From contig JAWXUL010000023.1 in the NCBI GenBank assembly GCA_044432725.1, positions 1-43,339 of the forward strand: 43,339 bases of DNA, given 5' to 3'. The position numbers and the translations under genes are program-made. Below the pieces are notes generated by a model, which searched no databases, was not told the origin of the DNA, and was given only the letters and a program-made list of their open reading frames with translations. Below are positions 8,201 to 15,180 of this stretch, piece after piece. Positions within the stretch are counted from its first letter, which is position 1. Every line of letters starts with the position of its first letter. The stretch is from JAWXUK01 sp044432725 (GTDB lineage Bacteria > Bacillota > Clostridia > Oscillospirales > Oscillospiraceae).

Positions 8201-9979
8201 GCTGTCCCCTTCTCCTGCTGTGCTGTGGCTTAATGTCACAGTACCATTGTCTGTCTCGTTTGCTGTGATGTTGAAGATCGTTGCAATACATAGATCAATG
8301 GAGACATAAACAGGGCTTTCTGGCATCACAAAGGTAAAGAGGTTATTTGAACTGTTTTTGCTCACAGTCAAGGCAGACCCTTCATATACATTGGTCACAG
8401 ACACATTGTACAAGGTGCAACCACTGTTTGCAGTGATCGAAACAGTCGTACCAGGTGTGGCAGAGGTATGGGACAGCACATAATTTCCTTCTGCAGAGCT
8501 GTCAACATGCCCTTCGTAAATGTGATAGCTTGTGACAATTTGGTCACCGCTACCTTCGCCGTCACTACCATTGTAGTTTCCGTTATAGCTGTCGTTGTTA
8601 TAGGTATAATCATATTTGGAGGAGAGGGAACCGATAGAACCATCATTGGTAACTTTCAGGCTTTCTCCTGTGCTGACCAGTCGGTCAATGCGTCCATCAT
8701 CATCAACATAAAGAGAAAAAGAATCCCCACTGTTGTTCAAGATGTCCACGTTGTCGTCTACGCTAAAGTAGACAGAATCACCAGTATTTTTCAAGATGTC
8801 AACAGGTGCATTCAGATACAAGGAGGCTGAATTCCCGTTGTTAGAGAGCATTTCCACATCTCCACTGACTGTCAATTTTGCAGAACTTCCGTTGTTTGCC
8901 ACGGTACGAATGTCCCCATCAATCGCCAAAGAGGCGGCGTTAGAGTTGTTGGTGATGGTTAAAAAATCTCCCTCAATGGTAAATGCCGAGCCACCATTGA
9001 TTTGCAATTCTCCCAAGCTTCCATAGTTTCCTAGCTCAGCGGCATCAATTCTTGTGCTACTGCCCAGAGTGATGAGATCGGCTTCGCTGTTGCCAGAGAA
9101 GACAAGACGCACTGAGCCAGTGGCTTTTTCCAGATGAATTGTGCCAGAAACAGTGGTATCATCCACATAAATGGAGTAATTCCCACCACCTTTGATGACA
9201 AGATTGCCATCCACACGGACATGACGCAAGGTTACGTTACCCTCGGCAACCCCTTCTGACAAAATCAAGTTTCCTTGGATATGGCTGTCATGGAGAGTGA
9301 CAGAAGGCGTGTTCACCACCACATTACCTGTGGTGTCTTGGCTGTAAGTACCACTTTCATGAATGAAGATATCAATGGCATTATCCAAAATCACTGCCAA
9401 GGCAGCACGAGAAATCGGGTCATAAGGAGAGAAAAAATTCCCTCCTGTCCCTGTGATCAATTCTTCATCACGCATCAAAGAGACAGCAGCCTTTGCCCAA
9501 TCGGCAATTTTGCCATCATCTACAAAACCAGTATACTCCACTGTGGTATAATCCAAATGGAGTCCATTGGCAAGCACCAAAGAAGCCTCTTGGCGAGAGA
9601 GGGTTTGGTTGGGGCTGAAATAGCTCCCTTTCCCCACCATGATATCGGCTGCTTTTACTTTTAAAACAGCATCATAATAATTGGCAGAAGAGGGCAAATC
9701 CACAAAGGTATTCCCTGATCTGACTTGGTAATCCATGATACGGTCAAGAACCAGTGCCATTTCCCCACGAGTCACAAGGGTCTCTGGATAGAAATATCCA
9801 TTGACACCTGTCATAATTCCTAGGTCAGTCCAGTGATTGATGCTGCTTTCTGCCCAGTGACCTTTGGTGTCTTGGTAGGTCAATGCTTTGGACTCTTGTA
9901 TGGTTCCCCCAAGAACCATTGCCAGAACTAGGAAAAATCCTTTTCTCCCTTTCCAGCATGCTTGAATGATGTTTTTCAT
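5237..9979 (-). CDS. Giant SLH-domain cell-surface protein with repeat modules
   Basis: A 1580-residue secreted protein. A signal peptide (basic start, hydrophobic core about 14-26, likely cleavage after S-K-A at 30-32) precedes three SLH domains (about 33-205) that normally bind pyruvylated secondary wall polymer and anchor proteins to the S-layer. Residues about 215-470 consist of short repeats of roughly 20 residues rich in Asn, Gly, Ser and Asp that look like a beta-helix. From about 490 onward two modules alternate. Six copies of a module ending in a Y-x-F-x-M-P-x-x-x-V-x-V-x-V-x-F pattern alternate with five BIG2-like Ig modules (S-S-D-x-x-V-A-T-V, then G-x-V-x-I-T-A-x-W-T). The ATG at 9979 has AGGAGGT upstream. 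It has its own promoter and a structured leader. Codon use matches its neighbours. Role is inferred as envelope architecture or adhesion; the ligand is unknown. Confidence 0.9.
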   Translation of the reverse strand: MKNIIQACWKGRKGFFLVLAMVLGGTIQESKALTYQDTKGHWAESSINHWTDLGIMTGVNGYFYPETLVTRGEMALVLDRIMDYQVRSGNTFVDLPSSANYYDAVLKVKAADIMVGKGSYFSPNQTLSRQEASLVLANGLHLDYTTVEYTGFVDDGKIADWAKAAVSLMRDEELITGTGGNFFSPYDPISRAALAVILDNAIDIFIHESGTYSQDTTGNVVVNTPSVTLHDSHIQGNLILSEGVAEGNVTLRHVRVDGNLVIKGGGNYSIYVDDTTVSGTIHLEKATGSVRLVFSGNSEADLITLGSSTRIDAAELGNYGSLGELQINGGSAFTIEGDFLTITNNSNAASLAIDGDIRTVANNGSSAKLTVSGDVEMLSNNGNSASLYLNAPVDILKNTGDSVYFSVDDNVDILNNSGDSFSLYVDDDGRIDRLVSTGESLKVTNDGSIGSLSSKYDYTYNNDSYNGNYNGSDGEGSGDQIVTSYHIYEGHVDSSAEGNYVLSHTSATPGTTVSITANSGCTLYNVSVTNVYEGSALTVSKNSSNNLFTFVMPESPVYVSIDLCIATIFNITANETDNGTVTLSHSTAGEGDSITVTAEPEGGYVVGSVTVTGKNGTNCAVKSLGNNEYSFTMPKEHVTVVVYFTADTTASVTVTGDVTSLAQGETTTLTATVGGAAYGVTGTITWTSNDNSVATVDDDGTVTAVSVGMVSITATWTESNPENGENPLTAKGSYGIEVTQGVYAIGKESTSNGSFKVTLNDAEVSSAPVGSVVTINTTAELYYIADSITVTGESGDTYTITKKTDETYTFQMPAENVTVSVNFAMDTIARMTLTTEDGSTVLGEDETMQLIATVGGLGAGKEGTFIWSTSDYKVATVSETGLVTPATIGTVTITAKWTQSGVAEGATPLTATASIILKVGQTIFDITKAATENGSFTVTDSTGTNVTTSKAGSTITITPTPANSDCEVESVTVTRTGTTSSVATSTSDGKVFTFTMPEGAVTVTVKFKMTTELALKLESDLVGSTQLEPSDTVTLTPKLTITLGDGTADTRNGQYTLKSSDEKVAKAELLYSTGSDTEQIKITCLSEGETTVAVTWTEIRTDGGEPLTVTETYDVTVYATSYKITSAVTPTTGGGSVTLGKETARSGDKVNFTITTTTGYVLDTVTVTGGGEEVETVLSGSAYTFTMPEDDVNVTVKFVDLKDISVTITQEDGKTEVNQKETLALTATVSGLTNPDQSVSWSSSDTKIATVSTAGVVTGVAGGDVEITATWTGSNTVTSTYDVKVIQTIFPITKVDTTNGSFTVQDEDGKTVTEGTVGKTYTIVPKANDHYLLENVTVKEGTLITTPDGDGTITYTFVMGSQEETVEVTFKAEVKLTFSSTPSTDLNEVTELNYKETLSVTATTTVGGVKVDGSFDWTLKSGDASIYTTTGDTNPHTFVFSSDNFNEDEREIDVTVEWTEKVEASPITTSGSFKLSIVAPPAQIVYKEEELMVALADENIAIIEIDQDMEISENLIVPKDKTLILRDTATLTVFSQLTVEGSLQNEGVLETANDGALTLEDNDREGEFAFLLLPEGFTTD

Positions 9980-9990
9980 TTTCTTACCTC

Positions 9991-10067
9991 CTGTAATGAA
10001 TCACTGCAGATTCCCCTTCGGGAAACTTTCCACAATCCCTAGTCGATGTCTTGCCTTTCGGATTGCG
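9991..10067 (-). ncRNA. Structured 5' leader of the SLH gene, possible cis-regulatory RNA
   Basis: The transcript from the SLH promoter starts near 10075 and has about 95 nt before the ATG. I can draw three hairpins. The first pairs 10060-10067 with 10031-10038 (8 bp, one G-U) around a purine-rich 21-nt loop. The second pairs 10020-10024 with 10011-10015 (5 bp, 4-nt loop). The third pairs 10002-10009 with 9991-9998 (7 of 8 pairs, 3-nt loop). The last hairpin ends on the first bases of the AGGAGG ribosome site, so its folding could gate translation. I compared it with remembered consensus features of c-di-GMP-I, preQ1, cobalamin and guanidine riboswitches and found no match; the class is unidentified. 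Confidence 0.4.
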
Positions 10068-10081
10068 TGTCAATTATTTAC

Positions 10082-10110
10082 AGTATAACACAGATTATTT
10101 AAAATTACAA
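10082..10110 (-). promoter_or_regulatory. Promoter of the SLH gene
   Basis: Minus-strand TTGTAA (10105-10110), 17-nt spacer, TATACT (10082-10087). Confidence 0.65.
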
Positions 10111-10135
10111 GAAAAAAATTTTCAGAAGATAAGAC

Positions 10136-10168
10136 AAAAATCCCCACAAGAGAATTGTGAGGATTTTT
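10136..10168. terminator. Terminator after the punA/LTA-synthase-like operon
   Basis: AAAAATCC-C-CACAA (10136-10149) pairs with TTGTG-A-GGATTTTT (10155-10168), with one mismatch and T-runs on both strands. It lies about 45 nt beyond the stop codon of the leftward operon. Confidence 0.85.
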
Positions 10169-10212
10169 GTTCTTTTTTCTGTAAAAGGTAAAAAAATTCA
10201 GGTGAGTATTTT

Positions 10213-12117
10213 TTAATTTGGCACAAGGCTAGGAACCACCACTTGTGGTATGGTCAGTTGTGTGTTATACCTGTCATTAAAGGTAGAGAAATAAAGACTC
10301 ATCAACATGTCATATTCTTCTGGCAGGGTAGAGACCACCTCGTTTTCCCAAAAATACACATATTCATAGCTTTTAAAGACCACAGGGATTTCTGCCATCA
10401 CAGCGCTAGAGATTTTCATGGTGTCTGATTGTTGCCAACCTGTCATTTCAAATACTTTATTCATTAAGAAATGGTTTGAAATGGTACCACCATCTCCAAT
10501 ATAGTCTCCCAGTACAATCTCACGGGCAGCGTCGTTTGCCCAAATGAGATAAGGTGTGGTGTAATACGCCGTCATCCAAGCAATATCATTATAATCAATG
10601 ACACCAGAGTAAATCGCTTTCAAAATTTCGTTGTTGTTTCCACCCCATGGCATATGGTCCCCAAAAAGCACCACAACAATGGGCTCGTCTGTCTCCTGAA
10701 ACGCTTCTTTCATTCGCTCAAGCTCTACTAAAGTTTTAGAAATGCCATTGAAATAGCTTTGCAAAATAGCACGTACTTCGTCATCTATTCCTGTTTCTGC
10801 AGAAACATAAGGATCGCTCATTTCTTGACTCACGCTATAGGGGCCGTGATTTTGAATGGTAACATAAAAGGAAAAGATGGGCTTGTCCAGAATTTGTGCC
10901 TCTTCTCTGTGGGCAAGAATACTATCCACCAAGACATCATCAGATTTCCAGTAAACATAGTCTGAATGGAGATATTCACTGTAATAATCTTCGTAATACA
11001 CATATTTATCAAAGCCGATGTACTGGTTTGTATTGATACGATTATAAAAGCTTTGAAATCCAGGGTGTCCTCCGTGGGTGTAATAGCCTGCTTCTTTAAA
11101 CTCTCGCACATAAGTATCAATGGCATAAGGAATGGTTTCAGGAGAAGGGATTCCTGTGAGAAAACTCCATTCGGTGGTGGCTGTACCTCCTCCAAAGACG
11201 GTGTTGACAATATCCCCAGAAATGGATTCCTTTTCCCAGTCATGCCATATTTGATAGACATCTAACACCCCTTCTTCTTCTGATAAAATGGGGAAATGGC
11301 TATAGTCGCAAAATCCTTCTAGCATAATCCCAACCACAGAAATTTCTCCCAGAGGGATGGTGGGGCCGGTTTCTTCTAGAATACTTGCATAATATTCTTC
11401 AATCTCTTCTGTGCTGTTCAGGTTCAGTGTGGCATTTCGATTGACATATAAAAAGGAATACCACAGACCACGGGATTGATATCTTTCGCTGCGAGAAATG
11501 AAAACATTCTCTTCCACTTGGTTCCAATGCTCGTACAGATTTTTATTGCTGTAGAGGGTATAAAACAAAATAGGGATCAGCAAAGTCATGGAACAAAAGC
11601 CCATAATTCGTGTTGCCAAGGGGAAAAAGTTTCCAAAAAACAGGGGCAAAATCCGTGTCACCATAGCCAGTCCCCAAAAAAGGAGAAAGATAAAAAAGAC
11701 AACAGAAGCAGAAAAGACAAAATCATATTCTTTCACTATTTTCAATGCTTCCCCAGTGAGAGAAAAATCAGCAAAGAAAAAGGGATCGCCACGAAAGACC
11801 ATTTTGTAATAATTCACAAGACCAACCACTGCTGTAAAAATAGCAGTACCAAGGTAACCAATCCAAGGGCTGTTGCTAAGCCATGTAAAAAACCACAAAA
11901 GTAATAAAGGGGGTAAGGAATTCAGGATAACTAGAGGGACATCTAAAAGTAAAGAAGTGAAAGTACCCTCCCAACCACCAGAGACAGAACCAAACCATAA
12001 AGAAACCACAGATAGATACACGCCAAAGAGACTGTGTACCAGAAAAACCCAAAGCTGTCTTTCCTTTGGATTACAATGCCACTGGGTCATATTGGTTGTG
12101 GGGGAAATCATTTTCAC
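10213..12117 (-). CDS. LTA synthase-like membrane phosphoglycerol/phosphoethanolamine transferase
   Basis: A 634-residue member of the sulfatase/alkaline phosphatase superfamily resembling lipoteichoic acid synthase (LtaS). About five membrane helices (residues about 22-190) precede an extracellular catalytic domain. I see the metal-binding Glu in M-L-E-G-F (Glu267), the probable nucleophile Thr312 in F-G-G-G-T-A-T-T-E-W, a T-H-G-G-H-P segment with S-F-Y-N-R, and the metal site F-G-D-H-M-P-W. LtaS-type enzymes transfer glycerol phosphate from phosphatidylglycerol outside the membrane; the exact polymer here is unknown. The start is a GTG at 12117, three bases after the punA stop. Its ribosome site GAGG lies inside the last punA codons, so translation is probably coupled. 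A separate downstream ATG exists two codons in. Confidence 0.85.
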   Translation of the reverse strand: MKMISPTTNMTQWHCNPKERQLWVFLVHSLFGVYLSVVSLWFGSVSGGWEGTFTSLLLDVPLVILNSLPPLLLLWFFTWLSNSPWIGYLGTAIFTAVVGLVNYYKMVFRGDPFFFADFSLTGEALKIVKEYDFVFSASVVFFIFLLFWGLAMVTRILPLFFGNFFPLATRIMGFCSMTLLIPILFYTLYSNKNLYEHWNQVEENVFISRSERYQSRGLWYSFLYVNRNATLNLNSTEEIEEYYASILEETGPTIPLGEISVVGIMLEGFCDYSHFPILSEEEGVLDVYQIWHDWEKESISGDIVNTVFGGGTATTEWSFLTGIPSPETIPYAIDTYVREFKEAGYYTHGGHPGFQSFYNRINTNQYIGFDKYVYYEDYYSEYLHSDYVYWKSDDVLVDSILAHREEAQILDKPIFSFYVTIQNHGPYSVSQEMSDPYVSAETGIDDEVRAILQSYFNGISKTLVELERMKEAFQETDEPIVVVLFGDHMPWGGNNNEILKAIYSGVIDYNDIAWMTAYYTTPYLIWANDAAREIVLGDYIGDGGTISNHFLMNKVFEMTGWQQSDTMKISSAVMAEIPVVFKSYEYVYFWENEVVSTLPEEYDMLMSLYFSTFNDRYNTQLTIPQVVVPSLVPN

Positions 12118-12120
12118 TGC

Positions 12121-12930
12121 CTATACCTCGATTTTTTCAATGGTCTTTATAAACAGTTTTTGAAACAATGGTCCACGAGATCCAGCGACTTCGATAACTT
12201 CATCTTCATCTAGCAAGGCTGCAGTCACCCCAGCTGCCATGTTGGTGATACAAGAAATAGCAAGGGTTTTCATGCCACTGTGATGTGCCACAATCACTTC
12301 TGGCACTGTGGACATCCCCACTGCATCAGCCCCAAAGCCACGGAACATACGCACCTCTGCTGGGGTTTCATAACTTGGGCCTGTACAAGCAAGATAGACC
12401 CCTTCTTTTAGCAAAATACCCTCTTCTTGTGCCACAGTGCGACAAAGTGCCATCAGGTTTTTGTCATAACATTCTTGCATATCAAAAAATCTAGGGCCAA
12501 AACTGTCATCATTTGGTCCCACTAAGGGATTTTGCATGAAATTGATATGATCACGAATCATCATGAAATCTCCCCCAGTGAAGTGATAGTTCACACCACC
12601 AGCTGCGTTACTCACCAAAAGATATTCCACGCCCAAAAGTTTCATACAACGAATGGGCAAAGTGACTTGGGACATTTCGTATCCTTCATACACATGGAAT
12701 CTTCCTTGCATACAAATGACGTCTTTTCCTCCCAAGGTGCCCACCACAAAACGCCCTGCATGACCAGGGGCAGTAGATGTTGGGAAATTGGGTATGTCCT
12801 CGTAAGGGATATAAGTTGGGTTTTCCACTTTTTCAGCCAGATCTCCCAGCCCAGAGCCAAGGATGATGGCAACTTTTGGAGGGTTCTTAATTTTAGTTTG
12901 CAGATAAGCCACAGATTCTTGTAATTTCAT
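12121..12930 (-). CDS. punA: Purine nucleoside phosphorylase (inosine/guanosine type)
   Basis: A 269-residue trimeric-type PNP that splits inosine, guanosine and deoxy forms with phosphate into base plus (deoxy)ribose 1-phosphate. Visible motifs are the phosphate loop G-S-G-L-G, P-G-H-A-G-R, G-R-F-H-x-Y-E-G-Y, N-A-A-G-G-V-N, G-P-S-Y-E-T-P-A-E, G-M-S-T-V-P-E and T-N-M-A-A-G. Start chosen at 12930 (M-K-L-Q-E-S) behind AAAGGA with 9-nt spacing; the upstream in-frame ATG at 12960 has no ribosome site. It is first in a two-gene operon with the LTA-synthase-like gene, an odd pairing. Its purine-salvage role complements the de novo operon 15 kb away. Confidence 0.95.
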   Translation of the reverse strand: MKLQESVAYLQTKIKNPPKVAIILGSGLGDLAEKVENPTYIPYEDIPNFPTSTAPGHAGRFVVGTLGGKDVICMQGRFHVYEGYEMSQVTLPIRCMKLLGVEYLLVSNAAGGVNYHFTGGDFMMIRDHINFMQNPLVGPNDDSFGPRFFDMQECYDKNLMALCRTVAQEEGILLKEGVYLACTGPSYETPAEVRMFRGFGADAVGMSTVPEVIVAHHSGMKTLAISCITNMAAGVTAALLDEDEVIEVAGSRGPLFQKLFIKTIEKIEV

Positions 12931-12987
12931 GATTTCTTGTCCTTTCTCCATTGGTGCCATTTCCTAGTTTAGGCACAATTCTGCTTT

Positions 12988-13016
12988 ATTATATCATTTT
13001 TTTTCCTTTTCGTCAA
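12988..13016 (-). promoter_or_regulatory. Promoter of punA; 12931-13272 intergenic region
   Basis: Minus-strand TTGACG (13011-13016), 17-nt spacer, TATAAT (12988-12993). The 342-nt gap to the next gene also holds a 9-bp inverted repeat, GTAACTTGA (13021-13029) and TCAAGTTAC (13078-13086), just upstream of this promoter, and the rightward promoter at 13222-13250. I see nothing else in it. Confidence 0.75.
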
Positions 13017-13221
13017 TATAGTAACTTGAAAAATAAGCTTTCCTTTCACTGCTGTGATTTTCTTATGATAATCGCTGTCAAGTTACCTTTTGAGCAAGCT
13101 TGAGACAACAATCCTGACTTTGTCACGATTGATGCAAGATGCTATCGTAATCCCAGATAGGACTTTGTTCTGGGGAATTTTCCACAAAGACAGAGTTTCC
13201 ACTCCTTCTTGCCACTCCTTC

Positions 13222-13250
13222 TTGACTTTCTTCCTTTTCTGTGTTACAAT
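13222..13250 (+). promoter_or_regulatory. Promoter of the 13273 gene
   Basis: TTGACT (13222-13227), 17-nt spacer, TACAAT (13245-13250), 22 nt before the start codon. Confidence 0.7.
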
Positions 13251-13272
13251 CAGAAAATCAAAGGAGTTTTTT

Positions 13273-14472
13273 ATGGAACCGAATGATTTTAACAATATTT
13301 TAAAGGAATGTCTCTTGTCCACTATGGCAGACCCTTCCTTGCCCAAAGCACTGTCTACCCTGTCCCCATTAAGCACCCATGCCCACAATTCCCCCAAGGA
13401 ACTAGAACGTTTTTTCCTAGAGAAAATTTGCAATTTGTGCACCAAGCACTTAATCGCTTATTTTTCAGGGAGTCGAAAACTGTTTTTGCTCCCTATTACG
13501 AACAAAGAACACCCCAATGGGATGAAAGGGGTTCTTTATCTTCGTAAAGATCCCCCTGTGGCAGTGGGGAGCCTTTTTTTACAGATTGTCCCAGAACAAG
13601 GGGAACTCTTTGTGGAATTTCATCTCAATATTACATCATGGCAAGAAGAGACGTTTTCCGTTCCTCTCTGCCCCGTGTTAAAAGGATTGTCAGCCCCCCA
13701 CAATCCCCAACCTTTACCCAGATTGGACCCTGATACCCACCATCTGGTTTTTATTGATTTAGAATGGGTCAGCTGTTTTAAAACCACATTCGAGGACAAG
13801 CAAGTGGACCCTGGGCAAATTTCAGAATTTTCCTTTTTAACAGAAAATGATTTTTATACTTCAGGGTATTTGAGAGTGAACGAGTCCTATCTGAAACGAG
13901 TCCACAAAAAATTATTGGAAAAAATGGGTATCTCTCCTGAAATCATCTATGAACGACACAAATACGGTGTCACTTTTTTAGAGGAATGGAACAGAGTCCT
14001 GATTCCAATGATGGAACAAATGGAAGAAGAAAACAAAACCCTTGTCCTTCTTTCCTTTGGCACAGAGGATGGAAAGATTTTCAGAAAATTATTTCCCCCA
14101 AATCACCCAGTGAAACTGGTGGATGTTTCAGGTTATTTTCATATTTTCCATTTTGGACAAATGGCACTGCTCAATGGTATGGGAGTCACATTTACCCACG
14201 ATTTTTCTTCTGCCATGGATGTGCGTGCTTTGTTTTTGATTTACGAAGTGTTTTCTACCTGTGAAACAGTGGAAGATTCCCGCAATTTACAACTTGCCTT
14301 GCAGTTAAATAAAATGTACCAACAATGTCTCTCCCCCATAGATCAGGAAAAATTAAGGATTTATCTCTCCCTTTTGGAAGAAAATCCAAAGACAAAAGCT
14401 GCCTTTGACCTTGCGATTTCCATGGCTCAGGAAATGGTAGAAGCTGATTTTTTCTGCAAAAGAGAATATTAG
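13273..14472 (+). CDS. Unrecognised protein, possibly a divergent DnaQ-like exonuclease fold
   Basis: A 399-residue soluble protein that I cannot assign. The N-terminal half (to about residue 150) shows no motif I know and has Cys53 and Cys56 in a C-N-L-C pattern. The C-terminal half begins L-V-F-I-D-L-E-W (Asp162, Glu164), which resembles Exo I of DEDD-type 3'-5' exonucleases. It continues with L-L-S-F-G-T-E-D-G (Asp266), where Exo II would lie, and M-D-V-R-A-L (Asp316), where Exo III would lie. The usual His or Tyr of Exo III is not at the expected place, so activity is uncertain. Start at 13273 behind AAAGGAG; the upstream in-frame extension covers the promoter and is rejected. Monocistronic with a terminator. 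Codon use is like its neighbours. Confidence 0.6.
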   Translation: MEPNDFNNILKECLLSTMADPSLPKALSTLSPLSTHAHNSPKELERFFLEKICNLCTKHLIAYFSGSRKLFLLPITNKEHPNGMKGVLYLRKDPPVAVGSLFLQIVPEQGELFVEFHLNITSWQEETFSVPLCPVLKGLSAPHNPQPLPRLDPDTHHLVFIDLEWVSCFKTTFEDKQVDPGQISEFSFLTENDFYTSGYLRVNESYLKRVHKKLLEKMGISPEIIYERHKYGVTFLEEWNRVLIPMMEQMEEENKTLVLLSFGTEDGKIFRKLFPPNHPVKLVDVSGYFHIFHFGQMALLNGMGVTFTHDFSSAMDVRALFLIYEVFSTCETVEDSRNLQLALQLNKMYQQCLSPIDQEKLRIYLSLLEENPKTKAAFDLAISMAQEMVEADFFCKREY

Positions 14473-14475
14473 GAC

Positions 14476-14510
14476 AAAAGAGGACTCCTTTCATCAGAGT
14501 CCTCTTTTTT
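14476..14510. terminator. Bidirectional terminator between convergent genes
   Basis: A 12-bp perfect stem, AAAAGAGGACTC (14476-14487) with GAGTCCTCTTTT (14497-14508). T-runs occur on both strands, so it serves the 13273 gene and the leftward PAS-like gene. Confidence 0.92.
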
Positions 14511-14522
14511 ACGCCTATTTCC

Positions 14523-14882
14523 CTAATACAAACTCCCCACCAGTTTTTCACCTTTTTTTCCAATGGATTGTTTTTCCAAACGGAACATAAGATTTTTCAG
14601 CTTGCCTGTGGCTGTAATCACCTGAACATCTCCGCTATAACTGCTATCTTTTAAAAAGGCAGAGGACAACAGCTCTTTTTGTTCCATCTGGTGGTGATAG
14701 GTCCAAGTCAATCCAAAACAATTTTGGTACAATGTTGAAAAATGTTCGCTGTTAGTCTCGAAAATACGATAAAACTCTGAATTTGCATAATAGATAGAGA
14801 GATTATCATCCATATTCAAGAGAAAATAAGCCTCTGTTTCTTGGCTGTCTAAGTCCTTTGCTTCGATGAATTGCTCACACAT
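14523..14882 (-). CDS. Small stand-alone PAS-like protein
   Basis: A 119-residue protein whose sequence (A-Y-F-L-L-N-M-D-D near residue 20, then I-Y-Y-A-N-S-E-F-Y) has the rhythm of a PAS domain. No output domain, membrane segment or enzyme motif is attached. PAS domains bind small ligands or mediate protein contacts; such stand-alone domains may act in trans on other signalling proteins. The ATG at 14882 follows AGGT with 9-nt spacing. A hairpin-forming inverted repeat lies 55-100 nt upstream. Two Cys residues (Cys2 and Cys55) are present with no obvious pattern. Homology is suggested rather than certain. Confidence 0.55.
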   Translation of the reverse strand: MCEQFIEAKDLDSQETEAYFLLNMDDNLSIYYANSEFYRIFETNSEHFSTLYQNCFGLTWTYHHQMEQKELLSSAFLKDSSYSGDVQVITATGKLKNLMFRLEKQSIGKKGEKLVGSLY

Positions 14883-14936
14883 AAAAATATACCTGCTTTC
14901 TTTTCATTACTTTCTAATCTATGTGGTGACAAGGGG

Positions 14937-14982
14937 AAAAATGATTCTCTCTTGTGGGGAAATAATTCCCTGAATCATTTTT
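14937..14982. repeat. Inverted repeat in the leader of the PAS-like gene
   Basis: AAAAATGATTC (14937-14947) and GAATCATTTTT (14972-14982) form a perfect 11-bp stem, with a smaller inner stem between GGGGAA and TTCCCT. On the minus strand the stem ends in five T, so it could act as a leader terminator/attenuator for the PAS-like gene. Apart from this and the terminator at 15127-15152, I see nothing in 14883-15180. Confidence 0.5.
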
Positions 14983-15126
14983 ATTCTGCCCAAACATTCC
15001 CTGGTTTATTTTCTAAGGAAGAATGTGGCATTGCCTTAATACATTTCATTTTACAGAAAAGATATGAAACACTTGTGAGATTTTCCCTAAAAACTCCATG
15101 AAATAGTGCCCCTGAATAAAGAAGAA

Positions 15127-15152
15127 AAAACCTCCCAGATTTGGGAGGTTTT
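15127..15152. terminator. Terminator of the fruK/regulator operon
   Basis: AAAACCTCCCA (15127-15137) pairs with TGGGAGGTTTT (15142-15152). On the minus strand it is followed by a T-run, about 30 nt after the fruK stop. Confidence 0.88.
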
Positions 15153-15180
15153 CGACTTTTAGGACAGAAATTTGATTTTT

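Noticed and set aside
5459..9664. Several plus-strand open frames of 60-142 codons inside the SLH gene
   Set aside because: They lie antisense to one continuous 1580-codon gene with clear domains, have no ribosome sites or recognisable domains, and arise from its repetitive composition.
9980..10075. c-di-GMP-I riboswitch before the SLH gene
   Set aside because: The conserved GEMM elements (ACGCA...GGCAAACC and the CGCAAAGCC segment) are not present, so I left the leader unclassified.
13090..13272. N-terminal extension of the 13273 protein
   Set aside because: It would contain the -35 and -10 boxes and has no ribosome site, whereas ATG 13273 has AAAGGAG.
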